Notes under the pieces: model-generated
What the model was told of the DNA's origin: nothing
What the model saw: only the letters and a program-made list of their open reading frames with translations
Database searches by the model: none
Shown: piece by piece, positions 1 to 10,188 of the stretch
Layout: the number at the start of each line of letters is the position of its first letter
Numbering within the stretch: position 1 is the first letter of the stretch
Translations under genes and position numbers: made by a program
DNA from: Pisolithus tinctorius
Lineage: Eukaryota > Basidiomycota > Agaricomycetes > Boletales > Pisolithaceae
Reading direction: 5' to 3'
DNA length: 64,000 nt
Assembly: GCA_024663395.1 (NCBI GenBank)
Contig: JANFAH010000002.1
Span: forward strand, 1,736,001 to 1,800,000

Positions 1-848
1 AGTCGGAAGTAGGAAGGATGTGCATGGAGGGCGCATGACTAGCGATGCGATTGGTCGGTCTTGAGCACCACGAGAGCAAAACTATACATGCGGAGTTTGA
101 GTCGGAGGATAAGGAAAGGCCCGCTATACTGACGGCATCCTCGCCGGTTTCGCTCGCTAGGTACGAACCCCAGGAATAAATAGACGATTGCATAGAAATG
201 GCGCGAAGGCGCCCCTCCACCTCCACAGGAGATATTTCGAGTGCCGCAATGAGAGATTGTAGGGCTCGACCATTCCAGTAGAAGGCGGATTGGTGGTAGA
301 TTCTGTAGGGGGTGCAATGATTGAGTATAAGTCAGCGAAAGGATTTGCGGTAGTGTTCGGAAGCAGCGTCCGTTTGGTTGGCTTGTCTTGTGTATTGAAG
401 AAGGGGTTATTTGCCACCCTCTTCACGGAACGGCTGCGGTGTCAGCAGAAGGATTCTGTTTACCATTTGCATGTTCCAGATGATCTGTGTGCCAGGGCTT
501 CCGCGCTTTGCCAGTGGTGCAGATCTGACCCTGTCACTGCAGGGTTCACCTTTTCCTTGCACATCGTAGTGGGCGACATATTTCCTGATAGTCGTGACCC
601 CCTCGACAAGAAAGAGTCTCCCAGACAGTTTTCCCATCCCATGAGAAAGACTCTACATGGCCCACGAATGTCCGTGCTGGAGGCGGTTTCATGGTCTCGA
701 CATAAAACAACACAAAAACGAAATAACATGGCAACGAGAGAAGGTGATCTGTGGAAGGAGCGACGAGTATATCATTGAAAGGATCCCAAACACAGAAGGG
801 AGAGAATCTCTACTCAGATGGGTCTCTATTACGTAACACTTCGCTGCG
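1..848 (+). repeat. Dispersed unit, copy A (CpG-rich, cut by the window edge)
   Basis: This stretch matches, over most of its length, the minus strand of 4818-5742 (copy B) and the plus strand of 11750-13173 (copy C). The plus strand has a 162-codon open frame at 290-778 whose product resembles the minus-strand frame of copy B, with shared segments such as GGAMIEYKSAKGFAVVFGSS. Just upstream, the frame beginning at the conserved ATG near 199 is broken by one missing base relative to copies B and C, at about 275. The opposite strand also reads as plausible protein (157-426). Differences between copies fall mostly where the third positions of both frames coincide, so the coding strand is uncertain. 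I recognise no protein family. Confidence 0.7.
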
Positions 849-1208
849 ATGATGGCCTCCTCAAGTGCACCACCGTACTACGTGCTTGCATCTCACAACA
901 CACTCCAGTCCAGCACATCCGCACAACCCTCAAGCGTACTTGCCCACGTCGACATCCAATATCGCCACGCAGACGACTCTCCGCTGTCATTACTTCCTAG
1001 CCACCCAGATGAGCATGTGTTCGTCCTCTACCACGACCCAGACAACCCCACGGCTCCAACCATCAAGAGTACGTCAAGTCAGTTTGCTCTTTCAGGCATT
1101 AAGGTATCGCCAGCGCCAGGGGCCACCATGGACGAGGACAAGAACCCTAACATGTATGTCCTGCAAGTGACCTCCACCGGTGCGGATAGTAGCCAGTACG
1201 CCAGATAA
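849..1208 (+). CDS. Small hypothetical protein, 119 aa
   Basis: An ATG-started frame of 120 codons ends in TAA, and a second ATG is the next codon. The product is hydrophilic, with no membrane segment or signal peptide. It starts with a Ser/Ala-rich stretch and contains ADDSPLSLLPSHPDEHVFVL and a later SGIKVSPAPGATMDED motif. The composition and codon use look like real coding sequence. I associate it with a small conserved basidiomycete protein of unknown role, but that is from memory and could not be checked. Homology between copies A and C of the dispersed unit ends at this start codon, so the unit may carry the promoter or leader of this gene. Function unknown. Confidence 0.55.
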   Translation: MMASSSAPPYYVLASHNTLQSSTSAQPSSVLAHVDIQYRHADDSPLSLLPSHPDEHVFVLYHDPDNPTAPTIKSTSSQFALSGIKVSPAPGATMDEDKNPNMYVLQVTSTGADSSQYAR

Positions 1209-2181
1209 GTTATTATGGGGGGTCCGATAGCGCACTAAGTCGAATGACCCGCTGCCATAGTGTCAATTTAGAATCGTCACAAGCATATCCACAGAACCCC
1301 CAGGCATTGGTGACACGTTTCAAGCAAAGGTACGCCGGCCCGCACTCAATGCGATGTGATCAAGCTCAGTCCCCACCTAGGAACCATGCCATTCGCAGCA
1401 TCCTGGAGTACGCAGGGTAGAGGAGCCGAAATCCTGTACCGATGGCTCGATGGCTCTCCACACTATTACCCCAGACGATGCTGATGCCATTATTTCGCAA
1501 TTGATTCGCATCACGCCAGTCTGTATGGATGCACCGTTGCTGAGTAATGTTATTGCATTGTGACGTATAGACCACCCCATTGTGTTATTGACCCATCAAC
1601 TCCCTTGCGTGGCAGGGCTCATAGACAACGTGAGTGCTCAAGGTTTGATGTGTGATGGCTTCGTACGTTCTGCGCCCAAAATGGAGCCGATAAGTCGGAT
1701 TCGAAGATGGCATCCGTCGGTGACACTACGTCTTGCATCAAAACGACAAGTCTAGATCTTCCTCTCGGAATCGACAGTGGCACAATACAGCACAACGATA
1801 CGAAGTCTCCGGATTGCTGGTTTTCGTTGGCAGTCGGACCGGTGGGGTTCCCCTCGACGGCTCCGTACCTGGACAACTCAACAAGAGCAAAGCTCCAATT
1901 GCACACCAGGGTTACCGAGAACGTGCCTACATTATATTGGTCACTTTCTGTCAGTTCCACGGGCACAAATGCCAGCAGCTCTATTTTTTCTCATTGGGGC
2001 CACCACTGGAGACATAAGGATCCGAGTAGTGATACCGAGAGACCCCTCATCAATAACAGTGCAGCAGCGTCATGCCTACATGTTGCTGGGAAAGACTAGA
2101 TTATTTAAATCAACAGGCATGGGGATAGCAAATACAGTGAATACCGGGCCGAGCATGGACTACCTCAGTGAGAAAAGAGAA
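1209..2181. other. No supported gene
   Basis: This stretch is CpG-rich and holds several overlapping open frames, the longest at 1707-2099 and 1777-2211 on plus and 1619-1966 on minus. None has a recognisable domain or clear splice sites. The plus frame from about 1370 to 2099 reads as ordinary protein but carries several stops, so a damaged gene is possible. I make no functional call. Confidence 0.5.
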
Positions 2182-3895
2182 CTAAGATCCCTGATTCCGC
2201 CTCCAAGATGAAAAGCTAAGAATGCCAATAACGCCAACGACCAGTAATGCTGTCCCCGCACCTACGAGGCTAGGGACATACAGATACCAGGCGTTGTCGA
2301 TATCGTCCTTACCCTCGACATTGTCGATGAAAATCAACTCGTCCGTTCCTGCCTTCTTCGTCGGACAACTCTCCCCTGCTCCGAGTACATGGAGCCTTCG
2401 CCAGAATAGGCGCTCTCGGGCGCAGAGTGGTGGTGGATTTCCAATGAGGGCATCTCGAGTTCAGTGTGACCACTTCTTTCGTCTGAGATCACCGGTATGT
2501 CGAGATCGGGATTCATCGCCCGAGCACGGTCGAAATAGCGGCCCGCAGTATCTCTATCCCACTTTCACGCCTCTGCGCCATTTTCGGGTTGTGGGTGAGG
2601 GGGAACACGAATTGAAGACAGGGTCGCGTACGAAGCAGAGAGCACGACGGAAGCGGCACCCTCGAGATGCAGAAGCCCAGCTTCCAGGTACAGCTGCCCA
2701 AGTCCAGCGGCCCCGCCGATACATTGTACGTAATAAGACAGAGTCCCCCGTGTGTTTTCCTCAGCCTCTTTCACATGGCTCAAGGATGTATGCGGTGGGA
2801 GATAGTGTGTGACCAATTTCATAGTGGCAGGTGGCAGGTGTGCTTGGTGCCACGCTCGCCTGAAGGAAAAATACACCAGCCTACGAATGACGAATTCAGA
2901 AAAGAACACGTACACGAAACATTCCTCCTTAACCTTCCTGATATCGAGAAGTTCAATAGCAAAAAGGACGAGACTACTGGGATCCATGTTATGTTTCACC
3001 TCAAGATCAGGGTCATACAGCATGGGGATCGGCGGAGACGGGAAAAGTTCCTGAGGTACGGCACCCACGATGAGCGACGGCCAAATGACAGACTGGTCCT
3101 TTTCCAGATGCGGAGTTAACAGTCTTCCTGAAGACGAGTGCAACGACTCTAGCGAGGAGAACGATGAGAGAGCATGGGGTTGCATGACGGGCGATACATG
3201 TCCAGATACAGCTGGGGCCGCCGCCCGCCGATGATATCCGGGCTGCTCTTCTATAGACGATGTGGGCGAGGAGAGCGCGGGAGAGGGCATTACAGGCTCT
3301 TCGGCGTCTGACGCTTGCGCGCTCTCCAGTGATGCAGCGAAGCTGTTCGATATCTTCGGGTCAGATACGAAGGCATAAGACGATTGGGTAGATGCGGTTG
3401 ATAAAGTCGAAGTAGTGCGTTCCCGGGTGGAAGGCCGCGAAGTCCGCGGTTTGAGCTGCCATGCTGAGTTGGCGACGTCGACATTGCCGTAGAGGCGTCC
3501 CTGAGTTCATGCATATTGGTATTGAGAGGGATAGGGAGAACATAGTGGACATTCAATAATACATACCTTCACTACGGGTTGTTGACTCTTGACTCCAGCC
3601 AGCAAGTAACTCCGTTCTATCACAACCTGTTGGAAACTCCATATGGGCACTCCTATACGGGGGAGGCAGGTATAACTCACGGCGACAACTTCTTCCGAGG
3701 TCTCGAGCGGAACTAGCAACTGCAACAGCACAGTTGCCTATGCGCGAACCTGAGCACGCCGGATATTTTGCTTACAAATCGAGCCCTGTCAAATTTCGCC
3801 CGACCAGAGCCGCTCTCGTCCTATTAAGTTTTGACTGGGGCTGAACGATCGTCTGGGTGGACGAACGTTGTCCAAGGACAAACTGTGGACTCCGT
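2182..3895 (-). pseudogene. Multi-exon hypothetical gene with an in-frame TGA and a frame change
   Basis: Reading minus, an exon from 3719 to 3567 follows an acceptor at 3720 (intron 3720-3775). It joins in phase, across a 66-nt intron at 3501-3566 (GTATGT to CTCAG), to a long frame running from 3500 to 2568. That frame encodes a Ser/Thr-rich linker and then a helical part containing VQCIGGAAGLGQLYLEAGLL. A TGA at 2565-2567 interrupts it, but the same frame stays open to 2337 and continues protein-like (WDRDTAGRYFDRARAMNPD). The last part lies in another frame, ending at 2182, and encodes a hydrophobic segment (VPSLVGAGTALLVVGVIGIL) that looks like a C-terminal membrane anchor. The first exon may include an ATG near 3890. 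I do not recognise the family. TGA for TGG is a single transition, and the second break could be an indel or an unrecognised intron. Confidence 0.6.
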
Positions 3896-4244
3896 CTCCA
3901 TACTAAACGACGTACGTTTACGCCTCTCCCGCTTCCATGTGATTCGAATGTTGTAGAGACATCCGAAACAACAGGTCAAATGCGCAAAAAACGAGCAAGA
4001 CTATAGCCTTGAACGAGTCGTTTCGTATATGTGCGGTACCAACAACTCTCGTGACAGGCGCAGGGAAGACAGTGTGTGGCGATCTAGTGATTGGAGTCGC
4101 GCGCCATCGCTACCGCGGTTCCCAGCTCTATCGGTGCGTAGTTGGACGTACGTTGGGTTCTTGCCACGGAGTAGCTTGCTACTGCTGCAGGTGAGAAGCG
4201 GCTTCGTCAGGGCCTACTGCTTTCACGGCACTCGGAATCAAAAA

Positions 4245-4481
4245 ATGCAGCGTTCTCCCGGTCTCTGGCTCTGGTTCTTTTGTTTTCCTACTCCAGCCAG
4301 CATCTGCTCTCGCCCAGGGCTTCTGGCGTACCACTCGTCGCTGCCTCAGATAACTCCAACCACTGTCGTATCCGACTCATCTACGACTGCCGCCTCCGCC
4401 TCTTCCTCAGCCAGTCAGATTTCCTCAATCACGGTCATTGCAACGTTTATATTGCTCGTTCTTGCCGCCTACTGTTTCTAA
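4245..4481 (+). CDS. Short Ser/Thr-rich ORF with a hydrophobic C-terminus
   Basis: The frame from an ATG at 4245 encodes about 78 residues. A Trp/Phe-rich hydrophobic start (SPGLWLWFFCF) is followed by a Ser/Thr/Ala-rich middle and a final hydrophobic run (ITVIATFILLVLAAYCF) directly before the stop. That end is typical of GPI-anchored or tail-anchored proteins. The frame is open upstream to 4029, so the true start may lie earlier or in an exon I did not identify. A neighbouring frame also gives a hydrophobic leader, so a small splice or indel between leader and body is possible. No family is recognised. Confidence 0.35.
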   Translation: MQRSPGLWLWFFCFPTPASICSRPGLLAYHSSLPQITPTTVVSDSSTTAASASSSASQISSITVIATFILLVLAAYCF

Positions 4482-4622
4482 GCACCAAAACCTAAATCAA
4501 AAACACTCTCCATCTCCCTGCCATGTAACATCGCAAATGATGCCTCACGTCATGACTCACATCTCGAGCATTGGGGTCGATTACCAGACGACGACGACGA
4601 TAGCTGGGAAAGGAAATTATCC

Positions 4623-4895
4623 ATGAGACAACGCGCCTCTTCAACTCCTATTAAGAAACTGGCAGCGATGTTCAGTCGTTCCCCGAGTACTAACTCAGGT
4701 GGGAGATCATCCGAGAATTTTCATGTTCGTGAACACGTTGCAGCCATTCGAGAAATACTGTCCGACTTGGCCCCTGAGATGGCCTCGCAGGCTGTGGTCG
4801 CCGAGGCGGATACCGAGATCATGAAACCACTGCTGGCACGAACATTCATGTGCCGTGTAGAATCTATTTCATGGGACGGGGAAGCTCTATATTGA
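4623..4895 (+). CDS. Hypothetical ORF, 90 aa, overlapping copy B on the other strand
   Basis: An ATG-started frame with plausible composition contains HVREHVAAIREILSDLAPEM, an amphipathic helix-like stretch. Its last 25 or so codons lie antisense to the end of copy B. The region 4721-4895 is therefore open on both strands and only one is likely to be coding. It may be an exon of a gene reading plus into copy B (next open frame 5055-5345). I see no recognisable domain. Confidence 0.3.
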   Translation: MRQRASSTPIKKLAAMFSRSPSTNSGGRSSENFHVREHVAAIREILSDLAPEMASQAVVAEADTEIMKPLLARTFMCRVESISWDGEALY

Positions 4896-5742
4896 TTATT
4901 TCCTGTGGAGAGGGCCACACTATCAGGAAATATGTCCCCCAACATGATCTCCGATGAATAGATGAACCCTGCAGCGATCTGCACCGCTGGGAACACGAGG
5001 AAGTCCTCTGGAAGGTGCGGGTGGTAAACAGAATGCTTTCGCGGGCGCCGGGTCGTGGCTGTTCCACTGAAGAGAGCGGCAGGTAATCCCTTCTTCAATG
5101 CACACGAAAATCCAATCATACGGTCGCTACTTCCGAACATTACTGCAAATCCTTTCGCTAACTTATACTCTATCACTGCACCTCCCATAGAATGTACCAC
5201 CAATCCGCTATTCACCGGCAATGCTCGAGCCCTACAATCTCTCATTGTGACACTCGAAACGTCTCCTGCAGAGGTGGAGGAATATCTGCACGTCATCTCC
5301 GTGCAATCGTCTGTTTATGCCGAAGGTTCGTACCTAGCGAGCTAAACCGGCGAGGATGCCTTCAGTGTAGTGGCTTTCCTCTGCTCTCCGGCTCAGATTC
5401 CGCACTCGTAGGGTTGCTTTTGTGGCGCTTAAGACAGTCCAGTGGCATCCATTGCCATACTTGCACACCTTCGTTACTTCCGAGTACGTATGTTATTTCG
5501 TTTTTATGTGCCATCTCCTGTTTCCATTTCGTGTCGCGTACAGGCCGGGCGTGCACGCCTATCTGGTATTGACGCCCACTTGGTCAGTCCTTTCATGTGT
5601 TGCTTCGTGTATCTCTTCCTCGCACTTTGGTCGATAATGGAATGTGCGTTTTCCTTGTGCAAGTATGTCCTTCGACTTGCTTTCTTTCACCCTTCGTTCC
5701 GTCTTATGTACTACCGGAGTGCATGCAAACATATCTAGTGAC
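4818..5742 (-). repeat. Dispersed unit, copy B (CpG-rich, inverted relative to A and C)
   Basis: Reading minus, this aligns with copy A and with copy C, including a non-coding left part (5480-5742) that matches 11750-12030 in copy C. The minus strand keeps the longest version of the shared frame, 4721-5296, 191 codons from an ATG, containing GFAVMFGSSDRMIGFSCALK and MLGDIFPDS. The plus strand has a competing frame at 5055-5345 containing TLETSPAEVEEYLHVISVQ. Matching stops where copy A diverges, near 4818. The product is not recognised. Confidence 0.65.
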
Positions 5743-6600
5743 TCGGGTACCATGCTGTATGACCTCTGAATGGTTGCACACCACCACAGGGCAGGAGGAG
5801 AGGTATAGATTGGAAACTATGCTGTGACGAGTGATGTAGCGAGTACATAGGGTACCAATACCGAGGAATTGCGGCACACCTAACGATCTGCTAATCGTCC
5901 CTTGATACGTGTCGTGGACCTCTTTTAACTGTGCATAGGCCCTGGTGTCACCCTGTCGTGCCTTTCTCTGCATACACCACGAAAGGCCAGTACGTATGCT
6001 CCCCAGTCGCTGAGGTGTACTTGTTGGGCAACGATAGGAATATATTTCATGATTCACTTCCCCTGCGTTCAAGGTTTGTGCGGTACGACTTTGGGGCGGT
6101 CGTAGAAACCCTCTTCGCGTGGGATGAATGCGACTTCATGCGGAGTAGATCTGAGTGCAACCTCGGAGACGGCGCCATCCCATTCATTTCATGTGTGACA
6201 CGAGGCAGGTTGTGAACGGCAACTGACGTTATATCAGCAAATATGAGTATGCTCATGCCCTTCATTGAAGAAAGGCATCGGTTGTTCCGCAGACTTGAGT
6301 TTCGTCAACAAGGGTCCCCACCAGCGACGAATTCAACGACTGACCAAGATCAGCTATGAGTTGGCATGGGCAGTACCTGGAGGTTCGCCAGCGAGACCAG
6401 TTTCAGGAAGGGCGCATAGCCAGTTCCCGTTACGAACTGCGGCCTGGCATCACGAGATCAGGCGGATATACAGTATTGCAGAGTATTGCTGTTGCGTTGG
6501 TCACAGAGGAGGACTGACTAAGAAGCTTGAGTACTTGGGGAGCGTCGGACGTGCGGGAACGTATGGGCAGCGTCTAAGGTAGAGGCAAATCCTGTGCTCT
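5743..6600. other. Intergenic, no supported gene
   Basis: This CpG-rich stretch lies between copy B and the leader of the TPR-HET gene. Open frames here are short or begin at non-ATG codons, and none reads as a recognisable protein. Nothing else is seen. Confidence 0.5.
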
Positions 6601-7080
6601 TCCTTCGCCGCAGCCTCGCGCCCTCTCTCTCCCACAAACGTCCACCAACCGTTGATATATTGGTGAGCGCCTCCTCAGTTCTTCAAGCTGTGTGACTCAG
6701 TCAAGCAGCAAGGCCCAATTTTCTCTAGCCTTTCCAACCAACTTGCATTTTTCGCATTCATTGGTGAGTTCCTATCGGACCATCTTTGCGTTATATGCAT
6801 TGAACCGCGTGTAACCTTGTCCACAGTTTGTGCTTTGTACCGACACCCAAGGTTACCTGCTCGAGACTCTGTGCCTTCACCGTGAGTTCTTTTGCGCTGC
6901 TTGGGTAGCCTCGCTAATTTGAGCAGCGTTCAGCTGGCACTCAACACTGTTCATCGGGCTTCTTTCCCATTTCAAAGGGTATGACTTTACTGTCCCTGTC
7001 TTGTTGCAAGTAATCACCGAACCTAGCGCGAAGGCAGAACCATTTCCGTCGTGTACATCATCCTGGTGTAACGACATTCA
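6600..7080 (+). promoter_or_regulatory. 5' leader of the TPR-HET gene with two likely introns
   Basis: A pyrimidine-rich stretch (about 6600-6650) is followed by two sequences with the form of basidiomycete introns. The first is 6764-6826 (GTGAGT to CCACAG, 63 nt). The second is 6882-6926 (GTGAGT to GAGCAG, 45 nt) with a GCTAATTT branch-like site. No long frame runs through here, so both would lie in the 5' untranslated leader. The transcription start is not defined. Confidence 0.5.
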
Positions 7081-10000
7081 ATGGCTTCAACAGACGACGT
7101 TTCCCACGAACGAGAAAATTTGGAACGTCGTCCTGCAGGGGAAGATGGCCGGTATGATGCCCTCTTCGACCTGGCATGGACCCACTATGAGAGATACGAA
7201 GCAAGGCGTGAAATCGACGACTTGAACGAGGCAATCGATTTGCATCGCGCTGCTTTGAAACTCCGACCAGTCGAAAACGGGATGGGTAATCGGTTCACGT
7301 CGCTCCACAACCTCGCTGTCTGTCTGTCGGATAGATATGATGAGCAGGGAGCAGTCGGCGACTTGGAGGAAGTCATCTCGCTCTTACGTGCAATACTAGA
7401 GCTCCGTCCACCAGGGCGTCCCAACCGTGATACCGCTCTCCGCAATCTCGCCATCTGCCTCAAAAAGAGGTTCGACAAACAGGCTGCAATCGGCGACTTG
7501 GATGAAGCCATCTCGCTCTTAGGTGCAGCACTAGCGCTCCGTCCACCAGGTCATCCTCGCCGTCATGCCACTCTCGACAGTCTCGCTGCCTGCCTCGACC
7601 ATAGGTTCAACGGACAGGCTGCAATCAGTGACTTGGATGAAGCCATCTCGCTCTCACGTGCAATACTAGAGGTCCGTCCACCAGGTCATCCTGATCGTGA
7701 TGCCACTCTCCGCAGTCTCGCCACGTACCTCAAGTGCAGGTTCGACAAACAGGCTACAATCAGCGACTTGGATGAAGCCATCTCGCTCTCACGTGCAGCA
7801 CTAGAGCTCCGTCCACCTGGTCATCCTTGTCGTGATGTCACTCTCGACAATCTCGCCGTCTACCTCAAGAGCAGGTTTGACAAACAGGCTGCAATCGGCG
7901 ACTTGGAGGAAGCCATCTCGCTGACACGTGCGACACTACAGCTCCGTCCACTAGGGCATCCCGATCGCAGCAAATATCTTTACGACCTCGCTCGCGACCT
8001 CTGGACGAAGTTTCAGAAACAAGTTGACATGCCTGGGTTGCACGGTGCGAATTTTCTTCATCAAGCTGCGTCGGTCGTCTGTCCAACAAGCACAGCTGAT
8101 CTCGCGTCTTCGCTTCTTAAGCTCTCACTCCACCTCTGGGACAGGTTCCAGAAGGAGGCCGCGATGACTGACTTGGACGATGCCATTTGCTGTGCAACGT
8201 ATGCTCTGGAACTTCGGCTACCACGAGACTCCAACTACGAGGGAGCTTGGGTTCAGAGGCCAGCACGGGGCACCGGCTCAGATGAACCCGTCGTACCTGG
8301 TCGAGAGATAGACAATCTGGGGGCTTTGGTCAATTACTTTGTGAGGCATCGATCTGGCAATCAACACGCAATTGTCGGTCTGGACGAGGACATAGCACTG
8401 TGTCGATATGTATTGCTGTCCTTCTCGACCGACCATCCCGGTCGTGCTTTGTCCTTGCATAACCTGGCACAGTGTCTAGCACACCGGTTTCGTCAACAAC
8501 CCGCAGCAGCGGATCTCGACGAGGCTATTTTGTTGGAGCAAGATATCTTGCAGCTACTCATACATGGAGATCCTGGCTACGACATATCCCAGCGCTCCCT
8601 TGCAGCCTACCTCCGCATGAAGTTCAAGTCACGAGTTCCTATGACGTCCTCCAATGCCTCACCTGTTACCCACTTTGACGCCGAGCAACTCATCCGTAAT
8701 GTTGCATTTGAAGCCCTCAAAACCATGCCGACCAGGTTGCTGCACACGCATACTGGCGTCCTGTGCAACCGGCATGCGCAGTTGACCCGGTTTATGAACA
8801 GCAAACAGTACAAACAGCTGGTGTCGCTTTGCACAACGTGCGACCCAGATCAGCGAATGGAGCTCGTCCGCACGGCCGTCTTGAAATACTTTCAGTACGT
8901 CACGCTTTCTCACCGTTGGGGTGATGACGAGCCATCATTGCGCGACATCGAGGGCCACCTGATATATGATATGTCAGCAAAGGAGGGCTTTGAAAAGCTG
9001 CAAGCCTTCTGCACTGTTGCCTGCGAACAAGGTTTCCTGTGGGCATGGAGCGACACGTGTTGCATAGACAAAGACAGCAGTGCTGAGTTGCAAGAAGCTA
9101 TAGGATCGATGTTTACGTGGTATCGACGGTCTTCCCTAACCGTTGTGTATCTCTCTGATGTGCAGGATACCGGTTCGCTCGGAAACAGCGAGTGGTTCAG
9201 ACGCGGGTGGACCCTCCAGGAGCTACTAGCTCCCCGAACCGTACTATTCTACACTCAGGATTGGTCACTTTACAAGAACCTCACATCTTCGAACCATAAA
9301 ACCGATATCGCGGTGCTGGAAGAGCTGGAGAGGGCGACTGGAATAGAGTCCCGGTTTCTCACCCACTTTTCTCCAGGTATGGATGACGCTCGTTCGAGAC
9401 TCCAATGGGCATCATCACGTCGTACCACGCGGCCTGAGGATATCGCCTATTCACTTTTCGGGATCTTTAATCTTCACCTGCCCGTTTTGTATGGTGAACT
9501 TGCTGAAAAAGCGCTTGGGCGTCTCCTGGCGGAAATCATTTCGCAGTCTGGGGATATCTCAGTTCTGGATTGGGTTGGGGAGGCGTCGCAGTTTCATAGC
9601 TGTTTCCCTGCCCAGATCACCTCGTTCCAAATGCTGCCGTTGCTCCGATCTCAACCTAATGCCGAAGAACTGTCCGCGGCGATAAGTCAGAATCCGTCAC
9701 CAACATCATCCGAAGATTCATACTCCCCAGGTGACGTGTATGACTTCCACTCGCTCACTAGGGTGCCCCTTCCACGTTTTCTCAATCGCCGCCTCATACT
9801 ACCATGTATTGCGCATTGTGTCACAGTCGTTCATCTGAAAGGGTCAGATCCATCGGCACCGAGTTACACGTATAGCATCCAGGCATTCGGTCTGAAGCCA
9901 CTTGAGATCACTCTGCCAAACAAACTAGAAGCTGAAACGCGGCTGCAAGGTTCTCTGCAACTTGTTCGCCCTTGGCACTCGACGTTTCTTGGCTCACCTG

Positions 10001-10188
10001 CCGAACTAGATGCCGTGACTGAGGAGCAGCTGCTCTCTACACTTGAGAGGCCATTTAACGCTCTTTTGTTGAGCCAATTACTTCATAACGAGCACAAAAG
10101 GATCGCTTCTTCTATTCGCATTACTGCTCAGCCCATAGGTCGGGCCAGCATTCTGAAAAGCAAAATTCGGATATTCAATATTGTCTAG
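7081..10188 (+). CDS. TPR-repeat protein with HET domain (heterokaryon incompatibility type)
   Basis: An uninterrupted 1035-residue frame from ATG to TAG. Residues about 40-310 are a tandem array with a strict 45-residue (135-nt) period. The consensus is like AAIGDLDEAISLSRAxLELR followed by PPGHPxRDxTLxNLAxxLKxRF, which has the form of TPR units. Less regular repeats continue to about residue 520. The HET domain follows at about 605-750, with its three conserved blocks: YVTLSHRWGDDEP, then WSDTCCIDKDSSAELQEAI with MFTWYRRSSLTVVYLSDV, and WFRRGWTLQELLAPR. Residues about 750-1035 show no recognised domain. HET domains in fungi trigger incompatibility or cell death on non-self recognition, and the repeats are the likely sensor; the ligand is unknown. 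The near-identical DNA repeats should allow unit gain or loss. The gene is intact and CpG-rich, in contrast to everything right of about 10,460. Confidence 0.93.
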   Translation: MASTDDVSHERENLERRPAGEDGRYDALFDLAWTHYERYEARREIDDLNEAIDLHRAALKLRPVENGMGNRFTSLHNLAVCLSDRYDEQGAVGDLEEVISLLRAILELRPPGRPNRDTALRNLAICLKKRFDKQAAIGDLDEAISLLGAALALRPPGHPRRHATLDSLAACLDHRFNGQAAISDLDEAISLSRAILEVRPPGHPDRDATLRSLATYLKCRFDKQATISDLDEAISLSRAALELRPPGHPCRDVTLDNLAVYLKSRFDKQAAIGDLEEAISLTRATLQLRPLGHPDRSKYLYDLARDLWTKFQKQVDMPGLHGANFLHQAASVVCPTSTADLASSLLKLSLHLWDRFQKEAAMTDLDDAICCATYALELRLPRDSNYEGAWVQRPARGTGSDEPVVPGREIDNLGALVNYFVRHRSGNQHAIVGLDEDIALCRYVLLSFSTDHPGRALSLHNLAQCLAHRFRQQPAAADLDEAILLEQDILQLLIHGDPGYDISQRSLAAYLRMKFKSRVPMTSSNASPVTHFDAEQLIRNVAFEALKTMPTRLLHTHTGVLCNRHAQLTRFMNSKQYKQLVSLCTTCDPDQRMELVRTAVLKYFQYVTLSHRWGDDEPSLRDIEGHLIYDMSAKEGFEKLQAFCTVACEQGFLWAWSDTCCIDKDSSAELQEAIGSMFTWYRRSSLTVVYLSDVQDTGSLGNSEWFRRGWTLQELLAPRTVLFYTQDWSLYKNLTSSNHKTDIAVLEELERATGIESRFLTHFSPGMDDARSRLQWASSRRTTRPEDIAYSLFGIFNLHLPVLYGELAEKALGRLLAEIISQSGDISVLDWVGEASQFHSCFPAQITSFQMLPLLRSQPNAEELSAAISQNPSPTSSEDSYSPGDVYDFHSLTRVPLPRFLNRRLILPCIAHCVTVVHLKGSDPSAPSYTYSIQAFGLKPLEITLPNKLEAETRLQGSLQLVRPWHSTFLGSPAELDAVTEEQLLSTLERPFNALLLSQLLHNEHKRIASSIRITAQPIGRASILKSKIRIFNIV

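Noticed and set aside
6265..6582. 105-codon plus ORF before the TPR-HET gene
   Set aside because: It begins at TTG rather than ATG, has no domain and shows no splice context.
7480..8000. Regular 135-nt repeats as a possible CRISPR array or satellite
   Set aside because: There is no spacer structure. The repeats lie within one long frame and encode TPR-like units in a eukaryotic gene.
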